This document shows positions 22,225-32,570 of a stretch of 64,000 nt of DNA, piece by piece. Both the position numbers and the translations under genes were made by a program. Positions within the stretch are counted from its first letter, which is position 1; every line of letters begins with the position of its first letter. Under the pieces are notes generated by a model, which saw only the letters and a program-made list of their open reading frames with translations, did not search any database and was not told the DNA's origin. Source of the DNA: Prorocentrum cordatum (taxonomy: Eukaryota; Sar; Dinophyceae; Prorocentrales; Prorocentraceae); contig CAUYUJ010018904.1 in the NCBI GenBank assembly GCA_963575745.1, forward strand, positions 361,776 through 425,775, written 5' to 3'.

Positions 22225-22440
22225 GCACAGAACGGGAGGGAGGGAGGGAGAACGAGAGAGAGAGAGAGAAACACAACAATGAGGGAGCGAGCAGCGAGAG
22301 AGCGAGAGAGAGGCATGCATATACATATATTTATATATATATGTATATATAGATGTAGCGAGAGATATGGGGAGAGCGAGAGAGAAAGAGAGAGAGGGGG
22401 GGAGAGAGAGAGAGAGAGAGAGAGAGAGACGGGAGGGGGA
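22225..22440 (+). repeat. GA microsatellite
   Basis: Two long GA tracts separated by a TATATA-rich block at about 22318-22360. Confidence 0.9.
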
Positions 22441-22482
22441 GAAAGCTACATGCAGACAGAGGTCGGCAAAGGACAGGCATTG

Positions 22483-23125
22483 TCACAGTGAAACGGCAGG
22501 CTGATGTGAATGTAAGGTGTCTGACACAGGATGTAGGCAGAAGCCGTTCCTGAACATGGTTTTGGCAAGGCTAGGGAAGATATAGACCATAGACCCGTGA
22601 TGGAGAAGAGGCAGGATTACAAAGATGGGGCCGATGATGATGCCGAGGATGCTGAGGAGGAGGAGGAGGAGGAGGAGAACTATCAGGAAAACAAGGAGGA
22701 GAACAAGGCGAAGTACGGAAGGAGGCGGAAACGGAGAAACAGCTTGAGGATGACGGGCAGGCTGAACAAAGACGCCAAGTACATGCAGTGGTGGGGGACC
22801 CTGCGCATCCTCGAGGCCGGCGGGTGGCAGGACGCTCCATCCGTCCTGAACTTATTGATCTCTCCTGGTCCTCGGCCTCCTCGTCGACGTCCTCCTCGTC
22901 GGCGTCCTCCTCGTGATCGTCCTCCTCTCGGGAGGCGCAAGCTCTACGCCCACTCCGATCCTGATCGGGGCCAATATTAGGCCCAAGGTGTTCCTCTTCG
23001 CTAACCCGTGTGGCAATGGGCGTAGGAACAAGGCTGCGAGCCACTCGCTGAGTCTCCTCAAAGGTGGGATCGACCCATCATTTGGCCAGAAAATCTACAG
23101 ATCTTTCCCTTTCATGCGAGTGTGA
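22483..23125. other. Coding-like region, strand ambiguous
   Basis: Several readings look protein-like. Plus-strand frame 1 from 22597 begins MEKRQDYKDGADDDAEDA and later reads GRLNKDAKYMQWWGTLRI. Plus frame 3 reads RPKVFLFANPCGNGRR and ends at TGA 23123-23125. The minus strand gives the hydrophobic SILGIIIGPIFVILPLL, ending with a TGA at 22483-22485, but this is the exact antisense of the acidic plus-strand stretch. At most one of each pair is real. NPCGNGRR faintly recalls the glycine-rich start of diacylglycerol/sphingosine kinases, which is too weak to name. I treat it as candidate exonic sequence. Confidence 0.25.
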
Positions 23126-23224
23126 TCCCTGTCAGTGTGCCGTTCGAATTTCCTTTCCCATTTTTGTGCCGCGTGTTGCAGCAGCGGGACGTGGTGCGCC
23201 AAGGACCTTCAGGACCTAGATGAA

Positions 23225-23690
23225 GAGGAAGAGGTGAAGGAGGAGGATCAGGAGGAGTAGGAGGAGGAGGAGGATGCGATGGAAGTCCGCTTCGTCCTGC
23301 TCCTCCTCGTCATCGTCTTCCTCGTTTAGCGGTGGGCCCACGCCGCGCACCCTCGAGGCTGGCAGGCGGCCAGACGCCGCCGCGCCCCCTCTTGCCGTCC
23401 TGGCGCGTGGCCGCCGAGAGTGGGCCGGGGATCGTGATCGGCAGACGCTGTCGCTCGCGACGCCAGGATGATGAGGAGGAGGAGGAGGAGGAGTAGGAGG
23501 AGGAGGAGGAGGATATCATGATTGCTCCATTGCCGATCGGCGGTCTCTCGCTGATCCTGATCAGTGATCCTCGTCCTCCTCCTCCTCCTCCTCCTTGTCC
23601 TCGCCATCCTCGTCGTTTCCTCCTCGTCCACACCTCTTCCTTACACCCCAGGGAGGCGCAAGTTCGCGTGCGCGCGCCCCACATTCGCTT
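23225..23690. repeat. Diverged second copy of the 22.6-23.0 kb region
   Basis: ACCCTCGAGGCTGGCAGGCGG (23348 onward, in part) matches ACCCTGCGCATCCTCGAGGC at 22798, and GGGAGGCGCAAGTTC near 23650 matches GGGAGGCGCAAGCTC at 22930, in the same order with GGA/CTC tracts between. It is a partial, diverged duplication. The copy is more repeat-rich and its frames are broken. Confidence 0.5.
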
Positions 23691-23892
23691 CACCTGCGTG
23701 TATCTTGCCTGGGTCCGCTGCCGAAGTGCTGTGTGCCTGCTCAGGTCGTGGCCGTGGACCCGCAAGCTTCTGTACGGCCGGAACGCTTGCCTCGACCGAG
23801 CCAGTTGTTTCTTGCTGTACGTTTTGGAGGGTGGCACGACCTGGCAGCTCTTGTCAGCTGTGTAACACGACATTTTGTACATCTACGTATAC

Positions 23893-25250
23893 GTAGCACC
23901 CCGCAATTGCGGATAAGAGTGAGGGGGCGGGCGCGGGCGACGCGGGCGTCGAGTCGGCGGACCTCGTGGCTCTCAGGAGGGTCCTTGAGCGCCCCGAGGC
24001 CCCTTAATTGTGGGCGCCTTGAGGCAGCTTCCCCTGAGCCCAAGCTTTGGGCACGGATGCCGAATTGCAGCAGGCAGCTGGATTGTCAATGAACGTGTTC
24101 AGACACAGCCCCGCCGCAGGCGCCGATGTGCTGTTGTAGAGTCAACGTGGGCCGGATCGGGGGAAGGGCACGATGGCGCTTTCCCAAACCAATGCGAGCA
24201 AGCCCGCCGTAGGCTTTTTTTTGCGTGCTCTGACAAGTTCAGCGCGGAACGAATGTAAAAACAGCCCGCCGCAGGCGCCGAACTTTCGGCTTGTTCAGTA
24301 AACGTAGTTTGGGTCGCGGGTGGGTCGCGGGCTCTCTACCTCCACCTGGAAGGAATTCACAAACAGCCCGCCGCAGGCGCCGAAACTTTTGATTTGTACA
24401 CTGAACGCGGTTAGGGTCGCGGGTGGGTCGCAGGTTCTCCACCTGGAACGAATGCAAAATAAGCCCGCCGTAGGCTCCGAAGTTTTGGCTTGTTCGGTGA
24501 ACGTAGTTTGAGTCGCGGGTGGTTCGCGGGCTCTCCACCTCCACCTGGAAGAAATTCACAAACAGCCCGCCGCAGGCGCCGAACATCTTGATTTGTACAC
24601 TGAACGCGGGTGGGTCGCAGGTCCTCCACCTGGAACGAATGCAAAAGAAGCCCGCCGCAGGCGCCGAAAATTTTGGGTGGGTCGCGGGGTGGGTCGCGGG
24701 TGGGTCGCGGGTGGGTCGCGGTGGGTCGCGGGTGGGTCGCGGGCGCGGTTTGGGTCGCGGGTGTGTCGCAGCTTCTCCATTTGGAACGAATGCAAAAGAA
24801 ACCCGCCGCAGGCGCCGAAAATTTTGGGTGGGTCGCGGGGTGGGTCGTGGGTGGGTCGCGGTTGGGTCGCGGTGGGTCGCGGGTGGGTCGCGGGCGCGGT
24901 TTGGGTCGCGGGTGGGTCGCAGGTTCTCCATTTGGAACGGATGCAAAAGAAACCCGCCGCAAGCGCCGAAAATTTTTGGTGGGTCGCGGGTGGGTCGCGA
25001 TGGGTCGCAGGTGGGTCGCGGCTTGGGTCGGGGGTGGGTCGTGGGGTGGGTCGCGGGTGGGTCGCGGGTGGGTCGCCGGTGGGTCGCGGGTTGGTCGCCG
25101 GGGGGGTCTCGAGGTGTCGCGGGTGGGTCGCGGGGTGGGTCGCGGGGTGGGTCGCGGGGGGGGTCGCGGGGGGGGTCGCGGGGGGGGTCGCGGGGGGGGT
25201 CGCGGGTGGGTCGCGGAGCGAGTCGCGGGTGGGACGACGACAACAACAAT
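23893..25250 (+). repeat. Composite minisatellite (GGGTCGCGGGTG) with conserved ends, long copy
   Basis: It begins GTAGCACCCCGCAATTGCGG, which contains the perfect palindrome CCGCAATTGCGG at 23901-23912. It ends GTCGCGGAGCGAGTCGCGGG and GACGACGACAACAAC. Inside, about eight units carry CCCGCCGCAGGCGCCGAA separated by growing runs of GGGTCGCGGGTG; the spacing rises from about 100 to about 150 bases. From 25000 to 25240 only the short unit remains. The same two ends occur at 36197-36335 around a 100-base interior. Confidence 0.85.
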
Positions 25251-25289
25251 CAACACACAACAAACAGACATCAACAACAACCAACAACC

Positions 25290-25337
<48 letters not shown>

Positions 25338-25340
25338 TAC
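25251..25340 (+). repeat. CAA microsatellite
   Basis: CAA triplets with a few CAT and CAC variants, directly joined to the end of the composite minisatellite. Confidence 0.9.
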
Positions 25341-26090
25341 TAGCACGTGGGGACACACCGTTCTCACCAGTGCCAGGGTTTTCATAGGAGGCGGGCAATA
25401 CCCCCACTTTGTGGGGGGGCCGGTTCAAGCTCTACCAAATTTCCAAACGACTCTTCGCCACCACCCACACCCAGCTTCCCGCCCTATGACGTTCGGACAC
25501 TTCACTTCGTGGCATGCGGACGACCGTGGCTACTATTCAGGGCCCCGCGGCCGACGACGACGGCGTGCGCGCGCGAAGAAAAAACGAATGTGTCCCGCAT
25601 GGTATTATTTGACAGGGATGATGGCCCTGGCAGGTGCGCAACCGTTGTTGCAGAAGTTCGAAAAAGTTGCTCGCAAAAGCCCGTTTGACAGAAATGTTTA
25701 AAAAGTGTTGGGTTTCCTACAAATCCGCAAGAGCGCGCGGGATGAAAGTTTGACATTTTTGTTTTGAAAAACCATTGGTTTTTTGATGTTTTTATGTTAA
25801 AATCGCTACGAAAACTAAGGTTTTGGAAGGATTTCGTCTTGCGCGCGCGAATGTCCACTTTACCTTATTTTTTGCAAGGGATTCTTGAAGTTTGGTTATG
25901 TTAGAACAAGAAATGTCACTTTAGCTTATTTTTTTGCAAGGGAAAACCGATCGTAACAACACAACCGGATCCGGACTCCCCCGTTTTGCCTGAGACTTCC
26001 TCACGAAAATGATGAAAATGAGGCTGCAGCCTAGGCGCGGCGGGGGGGTCGTGCACCAGGGGCCCCAACAATAATTATTCTTAAGAAGAA
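25341..26090. other. Mixed sequence with a 63-bp tandem pair
   Basis: AATGTC(C/A)ACTTTA followed by CTTATTTTTTGCAAGGGA occurs at about 25848-25882 and 25911-25945, a tandem pair with a 63-base period in an AT-richer island. No gene is supported elsewhere. Confidence 0.55.
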
Positions 26091-26275
26091 ATAATGTTCA
26101 ACAACAACAACAACAATACCAACAACAACAACAACAAGCACACAAACAAACAAACCAATCAACAAACACACAAACAAACAAACACACAAACAAACCAACA
26201 AACAAGCACACAAACAAACAACCAAACAAACCAACAACACAACAACAGCAGCAGCAACAACAACAAACAACAACT
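26091..26275 (+). repeat. CAA/CAAACAA microsatellite
   Basis: Runs of CAACAACAA followed by ACAAACAAACAC-type tetranucleotides and CAA again. Confidence 0.9.
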
Positions 26276-26365
26276 ACGAGACTCCGCATCGCGGAATTCC
26301 ACTGCAGTCACGCACCAAGGGACAGTGAATGACCGTTAGGTTCAGCCCCCTCACTCTGATTTACA
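26276..26365 (+). repeat. Dispersed repeat P, copy 1
   Basis: CTCCGCATCGCGGAATTCCA, CAGTCACGCACC and GACAGTGAATGA match 58920-58995 in order, and both copies follow a CAACAA tract. Confidence 0.65.
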
Positions 26366-26399
26366 TACACATATCACGTGGTATAGCACGGGGATGTTC

Positions 26400-26857
26400 G
26401 CTACTGCGTGATATACAGGCCCCGGGCGGCGCATCGGGCGGCGTGCAGGGTTACCTTGGCCATGGGCTTGCTTTTGCACCTGTCGAGAGCCCAACAGAGG
26501 CCGCGGGCCCTTCGGAGTTTACACCAGGCCTTGCGGGTGCCCTTCTCCTTCCTCCTCCTACCTCCTTCTGTTGTTCCTGCTGATCCTCTTCGTCCTCCTC
26601 CTCCTCCTCCTCCTCCTCCGCCTTCTCCTCCTCCTCCTCCCTCGTCCACATCGTCATTGTTCCCCCCCTCCAAGGAGCAGATGGTTCAGCGAACGTTCCG
26701 GGCCCGCGTGAGGATCTTGACGGACGCGCAGAGCCTCGCGGAAGGGCTGGGACCCACGCGTGACGGTTTTTCAGCGCCTGCGTCCACCCTCGAGGAAGGA
26801 GAGGGACGAGGGAAAAGGAGGGATGGGAGAAAAGCAGGCTTGGGCCATCTTGTTAGG
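26400..26857. other. Open on both strands around a CTC tract; gene not proven
   Basis: 26578-26645 is CTC-rich. Plus strand reads SKEQMVQRTFRARVRILTDA at about 26670-26730. Minus strand reads TRKAWCKLRRARGLCWALDR at about 26490-26550. Both look protein-like, neither carries a motif I recognise, and they would be on opposite strands. Confidence 0.25.
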
Positions 26858-27070
26858 ATGCAGCTCCTGGGAGGTTAAATTCAACATCGGCGCTTGTGTA
26901 TGTATGGCCAGTCCTGCCGAATCTGGTATATCCCGGCTTGATCCAGCTCGATCTTGCTTAATCTCGGGCTTAATCCAGCCAGATCCGGCTTATTGATTTT
27001 TCCATTTGGCCTAGTTGCCCCTAAGTGTTCTCATGAAGACCTTTCAGGAGTTGTTTCTTAAATCATGGGT
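26858..27070 (+). repeat. Dispersed repeat F, copy 1
   Basis: Starts GATGCAGCTCCTGGGAGGTT, contains GCTTAATCC/GCTTGATCC blocks and ends near CATGAAGACCTTTCAGGAG. The same order is seen at 48818-48990. Confidence 0.75.
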
Positions 27071-27654
27071 GCCTCGTTGGGTTCGGGCTCTTCTTTTCCC
27101 CCCCACGCTCCCAAGGCGGGCCAAGGGTGCCTCAAAGGGACGTCTAAGATGGCCGAAATCCCAAGCCGCAGGAGGAGGGCTCATGTCGGTTGCCCCTCTG
27201 GAGTCTTTGGGCACCTCGCATGGCCTCGGACAACCTCGCCAGAGTTCACACCGTCGGGCAAGGGCCCCCCCCCACAGAGCACACTCATCAGCTTGCGGAG
27301 TCCTCCCCGCTCTCTCATCTGCTCGTCTGTGCCATGCACCTCGCGGCACCTCGGGACACCCCTGCCCCTCCGTTATCGCGCGTCGCACGAGGTGGTCTTT
27401 TTTATTATGTTCGATGCGCGCCACGTGATTAGCTGCCGCGCCACGCGCTACCGCCTCCGCGCACTCCAGCAGCGCGCAGGGCACCCACGGGTGAGTGCGC
27501 TTCGTGCTCCGTGGTCTGCGGCGAAGAACTGCTCCTTCTCCAGGGGGGGTCGGCTCGAGGGCGCGAGGATGACCGTGCCGCGCGCGGCGCGCAGCGCGGA
27601 CTTGGGCCACCTGGGCGAGACGAGGTGGAGGGCACGGTGCCTCCGAGGAGAAGG
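27071..27654. other. GC-rich sequence, no supportable gene
   Basis: Open frames occur on both strands without motifs; nothing else is visible. Confidence 0.35.
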
Positions 27655-27945
<291 letters not shown>

Positions 27946-28410
27946 TCTGGTTCGACTCAGGCCGGGCGAGTGTACGTCGTACTGGAGCAGTTGCGCTCCT
28001 AGGCGATATGAGAGGCTACGCGCACCTGAATAGGAGGACTGGCCTCTCCACAGCAGCACCATGGACCATGGGACCTCCACTGGGCAAGGTGCCTGTCCTG
28101 AGACGAAAAGAAGCAGAAACGAGGTTCGGAAGGAGAGCAGACACGACAGGTGCAACTAACCCCCTGTAAGCCGATGCCGCCCCTTTGGCTAGGCGCGCGT
28201 CTTTCGCCGTGCAGGGAAGCGTTGGCAGAAATATCCGAGCCAGGACTGGTGGAAGGTGCTGCCGACATTTGAAGCCGAGGGGGACCCTTAGGAGGACGGA
28301 GGGAGGACAGCCAAAATTGCTCGCTGGGCGCTGGGTCCCCCCTGGCGGCGCCTCAGGCGCCGCCCCAAGTGCTCTCCACGCGCCAGGCAGCGGCGTCCTG
28401 CGTCAACCCA
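27946..28410. other. Unique sequence, nothing certain
   Basis: No gene or clear repeat was recognised in this interval. Confidence 0.35.
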
Positions 28411-28470
28411 GACATCCGAGGGCGTCCAGCGCCGATCCAGAAATCCGCGCCAATCTCCGACAGTCTCAGT
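28411..28470 (-). repeat. Dispersed repeat A, copy 3 (inverted)
   Basis: On the minus strand this reads TGTCGGAGATTGGCGCGGAT and CTGGATCGGCGCTGGACGCC, the same block as at 13183, 14250 and 63445. Confidence 0.8.
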
Positions 28471-28612
28471 TCTTTCAGGAGGGAAAAAACACACAGACAG
28501 AATTCATCGTCGACTCCCAGGAAAATATTGGAAGTGGTGGGGGAAGACAGAAGCCCAGAAGATATGGGAAAATATGGGGAGTCCTGTTATGTGTGTCTTT
28601 ACTTGTGTGTCC
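28466..28612 (+). repeat. Dispersed repeat C, copy 1
   Basis: AGGAGGGAAAAAACACACAG, CATCGTCGA, CCCAGAAGATATGGGAAAAT and TTACTTGTGTGTCC occur in the same order at 32398-32565. Confidence 0.8.
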
Positions 28613-28720
28613 CAGCTCGTGGCCACGGCTGGATTCTCCTCGAGGCTATCGCCAGGGCGCGCCCAAAGCGAGGTACGTGGGGTAGCGGTGTCGGTATCTC
28701 TTGGGTTTCCCCACTGGCGC
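28613..28720 (+). repeat. Dispersed repeat D, copy 1
   Basis: GCTGGATTCTCCTCGAGGC and GGTAGCGGTGTCGGTATCTC correspond to the block at 31931-32045 (GCTGGATTCGTCTCGAAAGC, AAGCGGTATCGGTACC) and to 63811-63915. Confidence 0.6.
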
Positions 28721-28729
28721 TGGCCTTCA

Positions 28730-28941
28730 GGCTCCCGGAAGCAGCCGAGCTTCAAGGACTGAAACATTACCATGAAGCTATGCTCGCAACCGCCATCGCG
28801 CACAGCATGGTGCACGTGTTCGTGACAGGGCACGTGAGCGTAAGACGTTCTACAACATGTGTGCAGGATGCGTCGGGCGAAGGCCCACATCCCCTTGTTG
28901 TAGACCAGCGAGGCTCCCAGAGCTACGCGAGCGTGCTTTAA
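28730..28941. other. Coding-like stretch, strand ambiguous
   Basis: Plus strand reads LKHYHEAMLATAIAHSMVHV and ends at a TAA at 28939-28941. Minus strand reads LVYNKGMWAFARRILHTCC followed by YAHVPCHEHVHHAVRDGG. Both have balanced composition and no internal stop over about 70 codons, unlike the flanking repeats. I recognise neither; one may be an exon. Confidence 0.25.
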
Positions 28942-29441
28942 TGGAGGGAAGGCGGGGAGGGAGAACGGAGGGAGGGTCCTCCTCCTCCGCCTCCTCCCCC
29001 TCCTCCTTCTCCTCTTCCTCCTGCTGCTCCTCATCCTTCTCCCCCCTCCCTCCGCGCACGAGGATGGAGGGAGAAGGGGCGGTGGGTGAGAAGTGGGAGG
29101 AGGAAGGACGAGGAGGGGGGGGGAGAGGGAGGCGCGGAAGGGGAGGAGTAAAGAGAGGAGGGTGAGGAGAGACGAGGACGAGGGGGATGAGGTAGGAGAG
29201 GAAAGCTGAGCCAGAATGGGGAGGAGGGCCTGGACAGGAGGAGCAGGATGAGGAGGAGGAGGAGGAGTAAGAGGTGGTGGTGGAGGGGGAGGAGTTGGAG
29301 GACAGAGGAGGAAAGAGGGGAGGGGATGGATGAGTGGAGGGGAGGGAGGCAGGAGAGGAGGAAGTAGGGAGGAACCTAAGGGAGGTTAGGGAGGAGGAGA
29401 AGTCGGAGGTGGAGGTGGAGAAGGCGGAGGAGGAAGAGGAG

Positions 29442-29472
<31 letters not shown>

Positions 29473-29570
29473 CGCCGCAAGAGTAGCAGGAGAACGAGGA
29501 AGAGGAGGCAAACGCAACGGCGCGTCGGGGGCGTCAGCTAATCAGCTCAGAAATACCTGGCAGCTGCCCC
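28942..29570. repeat. Purine-rich GGA/GAG tracts
   Basis: CTC repeats at 28978-29045 turn into long GGA, GAGG and GGGA purine tracts to about 29510. Strong strand asymmetry; no gene. Confidence 0.85.
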
Positions 29571-29911
29571 AGCGAGAAGCCCCGGCGAGAGGAAGCGGGG
29601 CGGGGGGCAGCCCCCCCCCCCCCCCCGGAAGGCCTGGGGCGCCGCCTGGCCCATCAGTGGGGCAGGCGCACCCCGCCGCAGGAGGGCTTCAAAGATCTGA
29701 GGCCTCCTCGACTGGAAGGAGGTGGGATGCTGGCCCCGCTGTGGCGAGCATCCCCCTCTAGAGGGGGGGGGGGGGAGGCACCTGCACTACCTCCCTAGTG
29801 AAGGGAAACAAGAGGAGGAGGAGGCAAGAGACGCAAGGGAGGGCGGCGCCTGGACCTGCAGGGTTGGGTTCTGCTATCCTGGCTTCCTGCTCCTCCAGGC
29901 AGCCCTCTGCG
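29571..29911. other. GC-rich sequence with C and G homopolymer runs
   Basis: Contains a C run at 29612-29626 and a G run at 29764-29775. No gene seen. Confidence 0.45.
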
Positions 29912-29913
29912 GT

Positions 29914-29949
<36 letters not shown>

Positions 29950-30039
29950 CGAGAGAGGGAGGGAGAGAGAGGGCACACACACACACACCACACACACACA
30001 CACATCTACACGCACACACACACACACACACACACATCT

Positions 30040-30075
<36 letters not shown>

Positions 30076-30150
30076 ACACGCACACGCACACACGCACACG
30101 CACACACACACACACATATCTACACGCACACACACAGACAGACACACGGC
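29912..30150 (+). repeat. GA then CA dinucleotide microsatellite
   Basis: (GA)n at 29914-29970 followed by (CA)n with a recurring TCTACACGCACACA block at about 30005, 30037 and 30119. Confidence 0.95.
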
Positions 30151-30662
30151 AAGCAGAACCCAGGGACCAGACGCCCAACCCAAGCAGGACGACGACCACA
30201 GGGGAGAGAGGCAGCCCACGAGCGGCCCGCAAAGGCAGCAGACCTAGGCCCACGTGCAGCGAAGACGGCGACGGGCCAACAACGCGAGACCCCGAGACCC
30301 GCAGCATGAGCAGTCTAGGGAGCCTGCTCTCCCTCTCTCTATATATGTATGTAACAGCAAGGACAACTCCTGCTATCCGTTCACTTCTCCCCCTGGATGT
30401 CGTGTTACAACATGGGCCCTCTGCACGTCGTCACATGTTGGCAATAGTAGTCCCCATAACTGCAAGCAGCCTTTTTCCCCTGGTTATTTTGCGCTGTCGT
30501 CGTCTGTCGGTAGGTAGTAGGCTCCCCCTCCATCCGTAGCTGGGGTCGGGGTGGGTGGTTGACTTTGTCGGAGCTCCTTTTGCCAGTCCAGCCTTCGTCC
30601 TCGGGTAGAAGAATTCAGACCTCGTCTTGGGGCTCGGCGGGCGCTCTGGAGGCGAGGGCAAC
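30151..30662. other. No certain gene; possible exon remnants on minus strand
   Basis: The minus strand reads SEFFYPRTKAGLAKGAPTK at about 30560-30620 in a frame different from the exon upstream of it. It could be a further exon or a UTR. Nothing is certain. Confidence 0.25.
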
Positions 30663-30908
30663 TCACTGCAAGGAGCTCGAGGCCTTCTTCTGGAGGAGCT
30701 GCGACGTGTGCTCCTCAATCGTGTTTTGTAGCTGCTTGACCGTCTTCTCGACATCCTGCTCAGTCGGGACGACCAGCGCCTCCACGTCCTCGAGGCTAGA
30801 CGAGATCTCGCGCTCCTTTTTGATCTTATCGTTGTCGGTCCACGGATTGTAGTAAAGGATTCTCGTAATCAGCAGAAGCTGCCGTAGACGCGAGAGAAGC
30901 GCTAGACT
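30663..30908 (-). CDS. Probable coding exon, coiled-coil-like, unidentified
   Basis: The minus strand is open for 81 codons from about 30908 to a TGA at 30663-30665. It reads LITRILYYNPWTDNDKIKK, then EREISSSLEDVEALVVP, then EKTVKQLQNTIEEHTSQLLQ. The residue mix is balanced, the last 35 residues have heptad-like spacing, and codon third positions are mostly G or C, all unlike the repeats around it. The antisense is Cys/Ser/Phe-rich and less plausible. The final codons run into GTGAGT (minus strand of 30661-30666), a classical splice donor, so the frame may be an internal exon rather than end at the TGA. The 5' edge adjoins a G-rich tract ending in AG near 30909 that could serve as acceptor. 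Function unknown. Confidence 0.45.
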   Translation of the reverse strand, partial: SLALLSRLRQLLLITRILYYNPWTDNDKIKKEREISSSLEDVEALVVPTEQDVEKTVKQLQNTIEEHTSQLLQKKASSSLQ

Positions 30909-31260
30909 CCCCCCTCCCCCTCCCTGTCCTCGGGGGAGTTCCCGCGCCTGGTATGCGGCTTGGTGTGCTCTTACGCACGTCGGGCGAGTCGTTCTCTCAA
31001 CCTCTCGCTCCGAAACGCCGACGAGGAAGGGGAGGAGGAGGAGGAGGAGGAGGAGGAGGAGGAGGAGGAGGAGGAGGAGGGGAGGAGGAGGAGGAGGAGG
31101 AGCAGGAGCAGGAGGAGGAGAGGAGGAGGAGGAGGAGGAGGAGGGGGAGGAGCAGGAGTATCAGGATCAGGAGAAGGAGGAGGGAGAAGGTGGGAGGGAG
31201 GATGAGGAAGAGGTGGAGAAGGAGGAGGTGGCAGGAGGGAAGAGGGAGGAGGATCGAGGA
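30909..31260 (+). repeat. GGA microsatellite
   Basis: After about 110 bases of unique sequence, GGA triplets with AGC, GGG and GAT interruptions run from about 31030 to 31250. Confidence 0.9.
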
Positions 31261-31485
31261 CCAGCGGGCGAAAAAACCCGACTGGCTCCCTCCTGGACCC
31301 GCCCTTCCTGCCCTGCGCGCTGCGGCGCGATAGGGCGCGCCGCCCTTCCTGCCCTGCGCGCGGCGGCGCGGGCGCGGGGCAGGAGCGCTCCGGCGGGAAA
31401 TGAGGCAGGAGGGAAGAGAAGGAGGGAGGCAGGAGGGCGGAATGAGCGAGGGATGGAGGAGGGAGGAGAGGAGGCAGGGGAGGCT
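31261..31485 (+). repeat. Short direct duplication and GGAG-rich tract
   Basis: CCGCCCTTCCTGCCCTGCGC and GGCGCG occur twice, at about 31299 and 31340. The following sequence is AGGAGGGA-rich. Confidence 0.7.
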
Positions 31486-31650
31486 GTTTGCCTCGTCGTC
31501 GCCGTCGACGTCGCTTTCGTCTTCGTCGTCGTCCTCTTTCTCCTCCTCCTCGTCGTTGGTGTCGTCCTTCTCCTCCTTCTCCTCCTTCTCCTCCTCCTCC
31601 TCCTCCTCCTCCTCCTCCTCCTCCTCCTTCGCCTCCTCCTCCGTGGTGGA
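31486..31650 (+). repeat. GTC and CTC microsatellites
   Basis: GTC triplets (31495-31535) pass into CTC/CTT triplets (31536-31640). Confidence 0.9.
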
Positions 31651-31930
31651 CGAGGGCCTCCTGCCAGGAGGCCAGGGCGTGCGCGGGCAGGACCGCGCCT
31701 CGCCGCCCGCCGTGTCATGGGAGGCGGCCCGGGACGCCCGCGGCCCAGCGCGGCGGGCCGTCCTCGTAGCCCGGGGGGGGGAGGGCGAAGAAGCCAGAGA
31801 GCTCTCAGGCTGTGCTTGCACGGTCTCTTCCCCTGCCTGGCTCCAGAACACTTCGGGGGGAATACTTGTAGGTTCTCAGAGGAGGGAAAGGTACCGACAC
31901 CGCTACCCTTGCCCCGTTTTCCCCTTTGGG
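31651..31930. other. Short GC-rich spacer
   Basis: No feature was recognised. Confidence 0.35.
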
Positions 31931-32045
31931 GCCTCCTGGGAGGCCCTCGTCGCCACTGCTGGATTCGTCTCGAAAGCCTGGTCAGAGCGCACCTTGGGAG
32001 AGGTCCAGGGACAAGCGGTATCGGTACCCTTTGGTTTCCCATCGT
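31931..32045 (+). repeat. Dispersed repeat D, copy 2
   Basis: GGCCTCCTGGGAGGCCCTCG, GCTGGATTCGTCTCGAAAGC, GGTCAGAGCGCACCTTGGGA. The same blocks are seen at 63811-63900, and the later part at 28613-28720. Confidence 0.8.
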
Positions 32046-32234
32046 TCGAGCCTCGGCGGCTACGAATGGGCAACAGACATCCGTGCACGCACGCCTGCAG
32101 CAAATCATGCGGCAGTGTGCTCGCATTCCTGTGATGCACAGCGTGGAAAACGATGCTCTGGACCAGAGTGACAGTCAACCACTGTCGGGATCTTTGGACT
32201 TGCAGTGTCGCTCCGTCGGTTCTGCCCCCCCAAG

Positions 32235-32400
32235 CCTCGGAGCAACACGCTATCCGCGAGTCCCCGAGCGCCATCGTCCCGAGAGCCTCTCCCCGCCTCC
32301 CGCCCCCGCGGAGCGGAGCGAGACGCTATCCGCTCTCCAGGCGTAGCGTGTCGCCGGTGCCGCCGCCGAGACACGCTAAGCAAAAGTTCCCGACCATAGT
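32235..32400 (+). repeat. Dispersed repeat B, copy 2, with hairpin
   Basis: Matches 13965-14125. The stem TAGCGTGTCGC at 32344-32354 pairs with GAGACACGCTA at 32368-32378 with one mismatch. It joins repeat C without a gap. Confidence 0.8.
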
Positions 32401-32570
32401 CAGGAGGGGAAAAAACACACACAGACACATTCAATCGTCGATCCCCAGGGAAAATCTGGGAAAATATGGGAAGTGGGGGGGAACACGAAACCCCAGAAAG
32501 TATGAGGAAATATGGGGAAACCTGTTATTTGTGTGTGTGTGTGTGTACTTATTTGTGTGTCCTTGGGCCC
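32398..32570 (+). repeat. Dispersed repeat C, copy 2
   Basis: Matches 28466-28612 and carries an expanded GT tract (32530-32546) that is absent from the other copy. Confidence 0.8.

Noticed and set aside
22483-22710. Multi-span membrane protein on the minus strand
   Set aside because: The hydrophobic text is the exact antisense of an acidic GAG/GAT-rich stretch, which gives Leu/Ile automatically.
30953-31333. Glu/Gly/Arg-rich proteins
   Set aside because: GGA microsatellite read in three frames.
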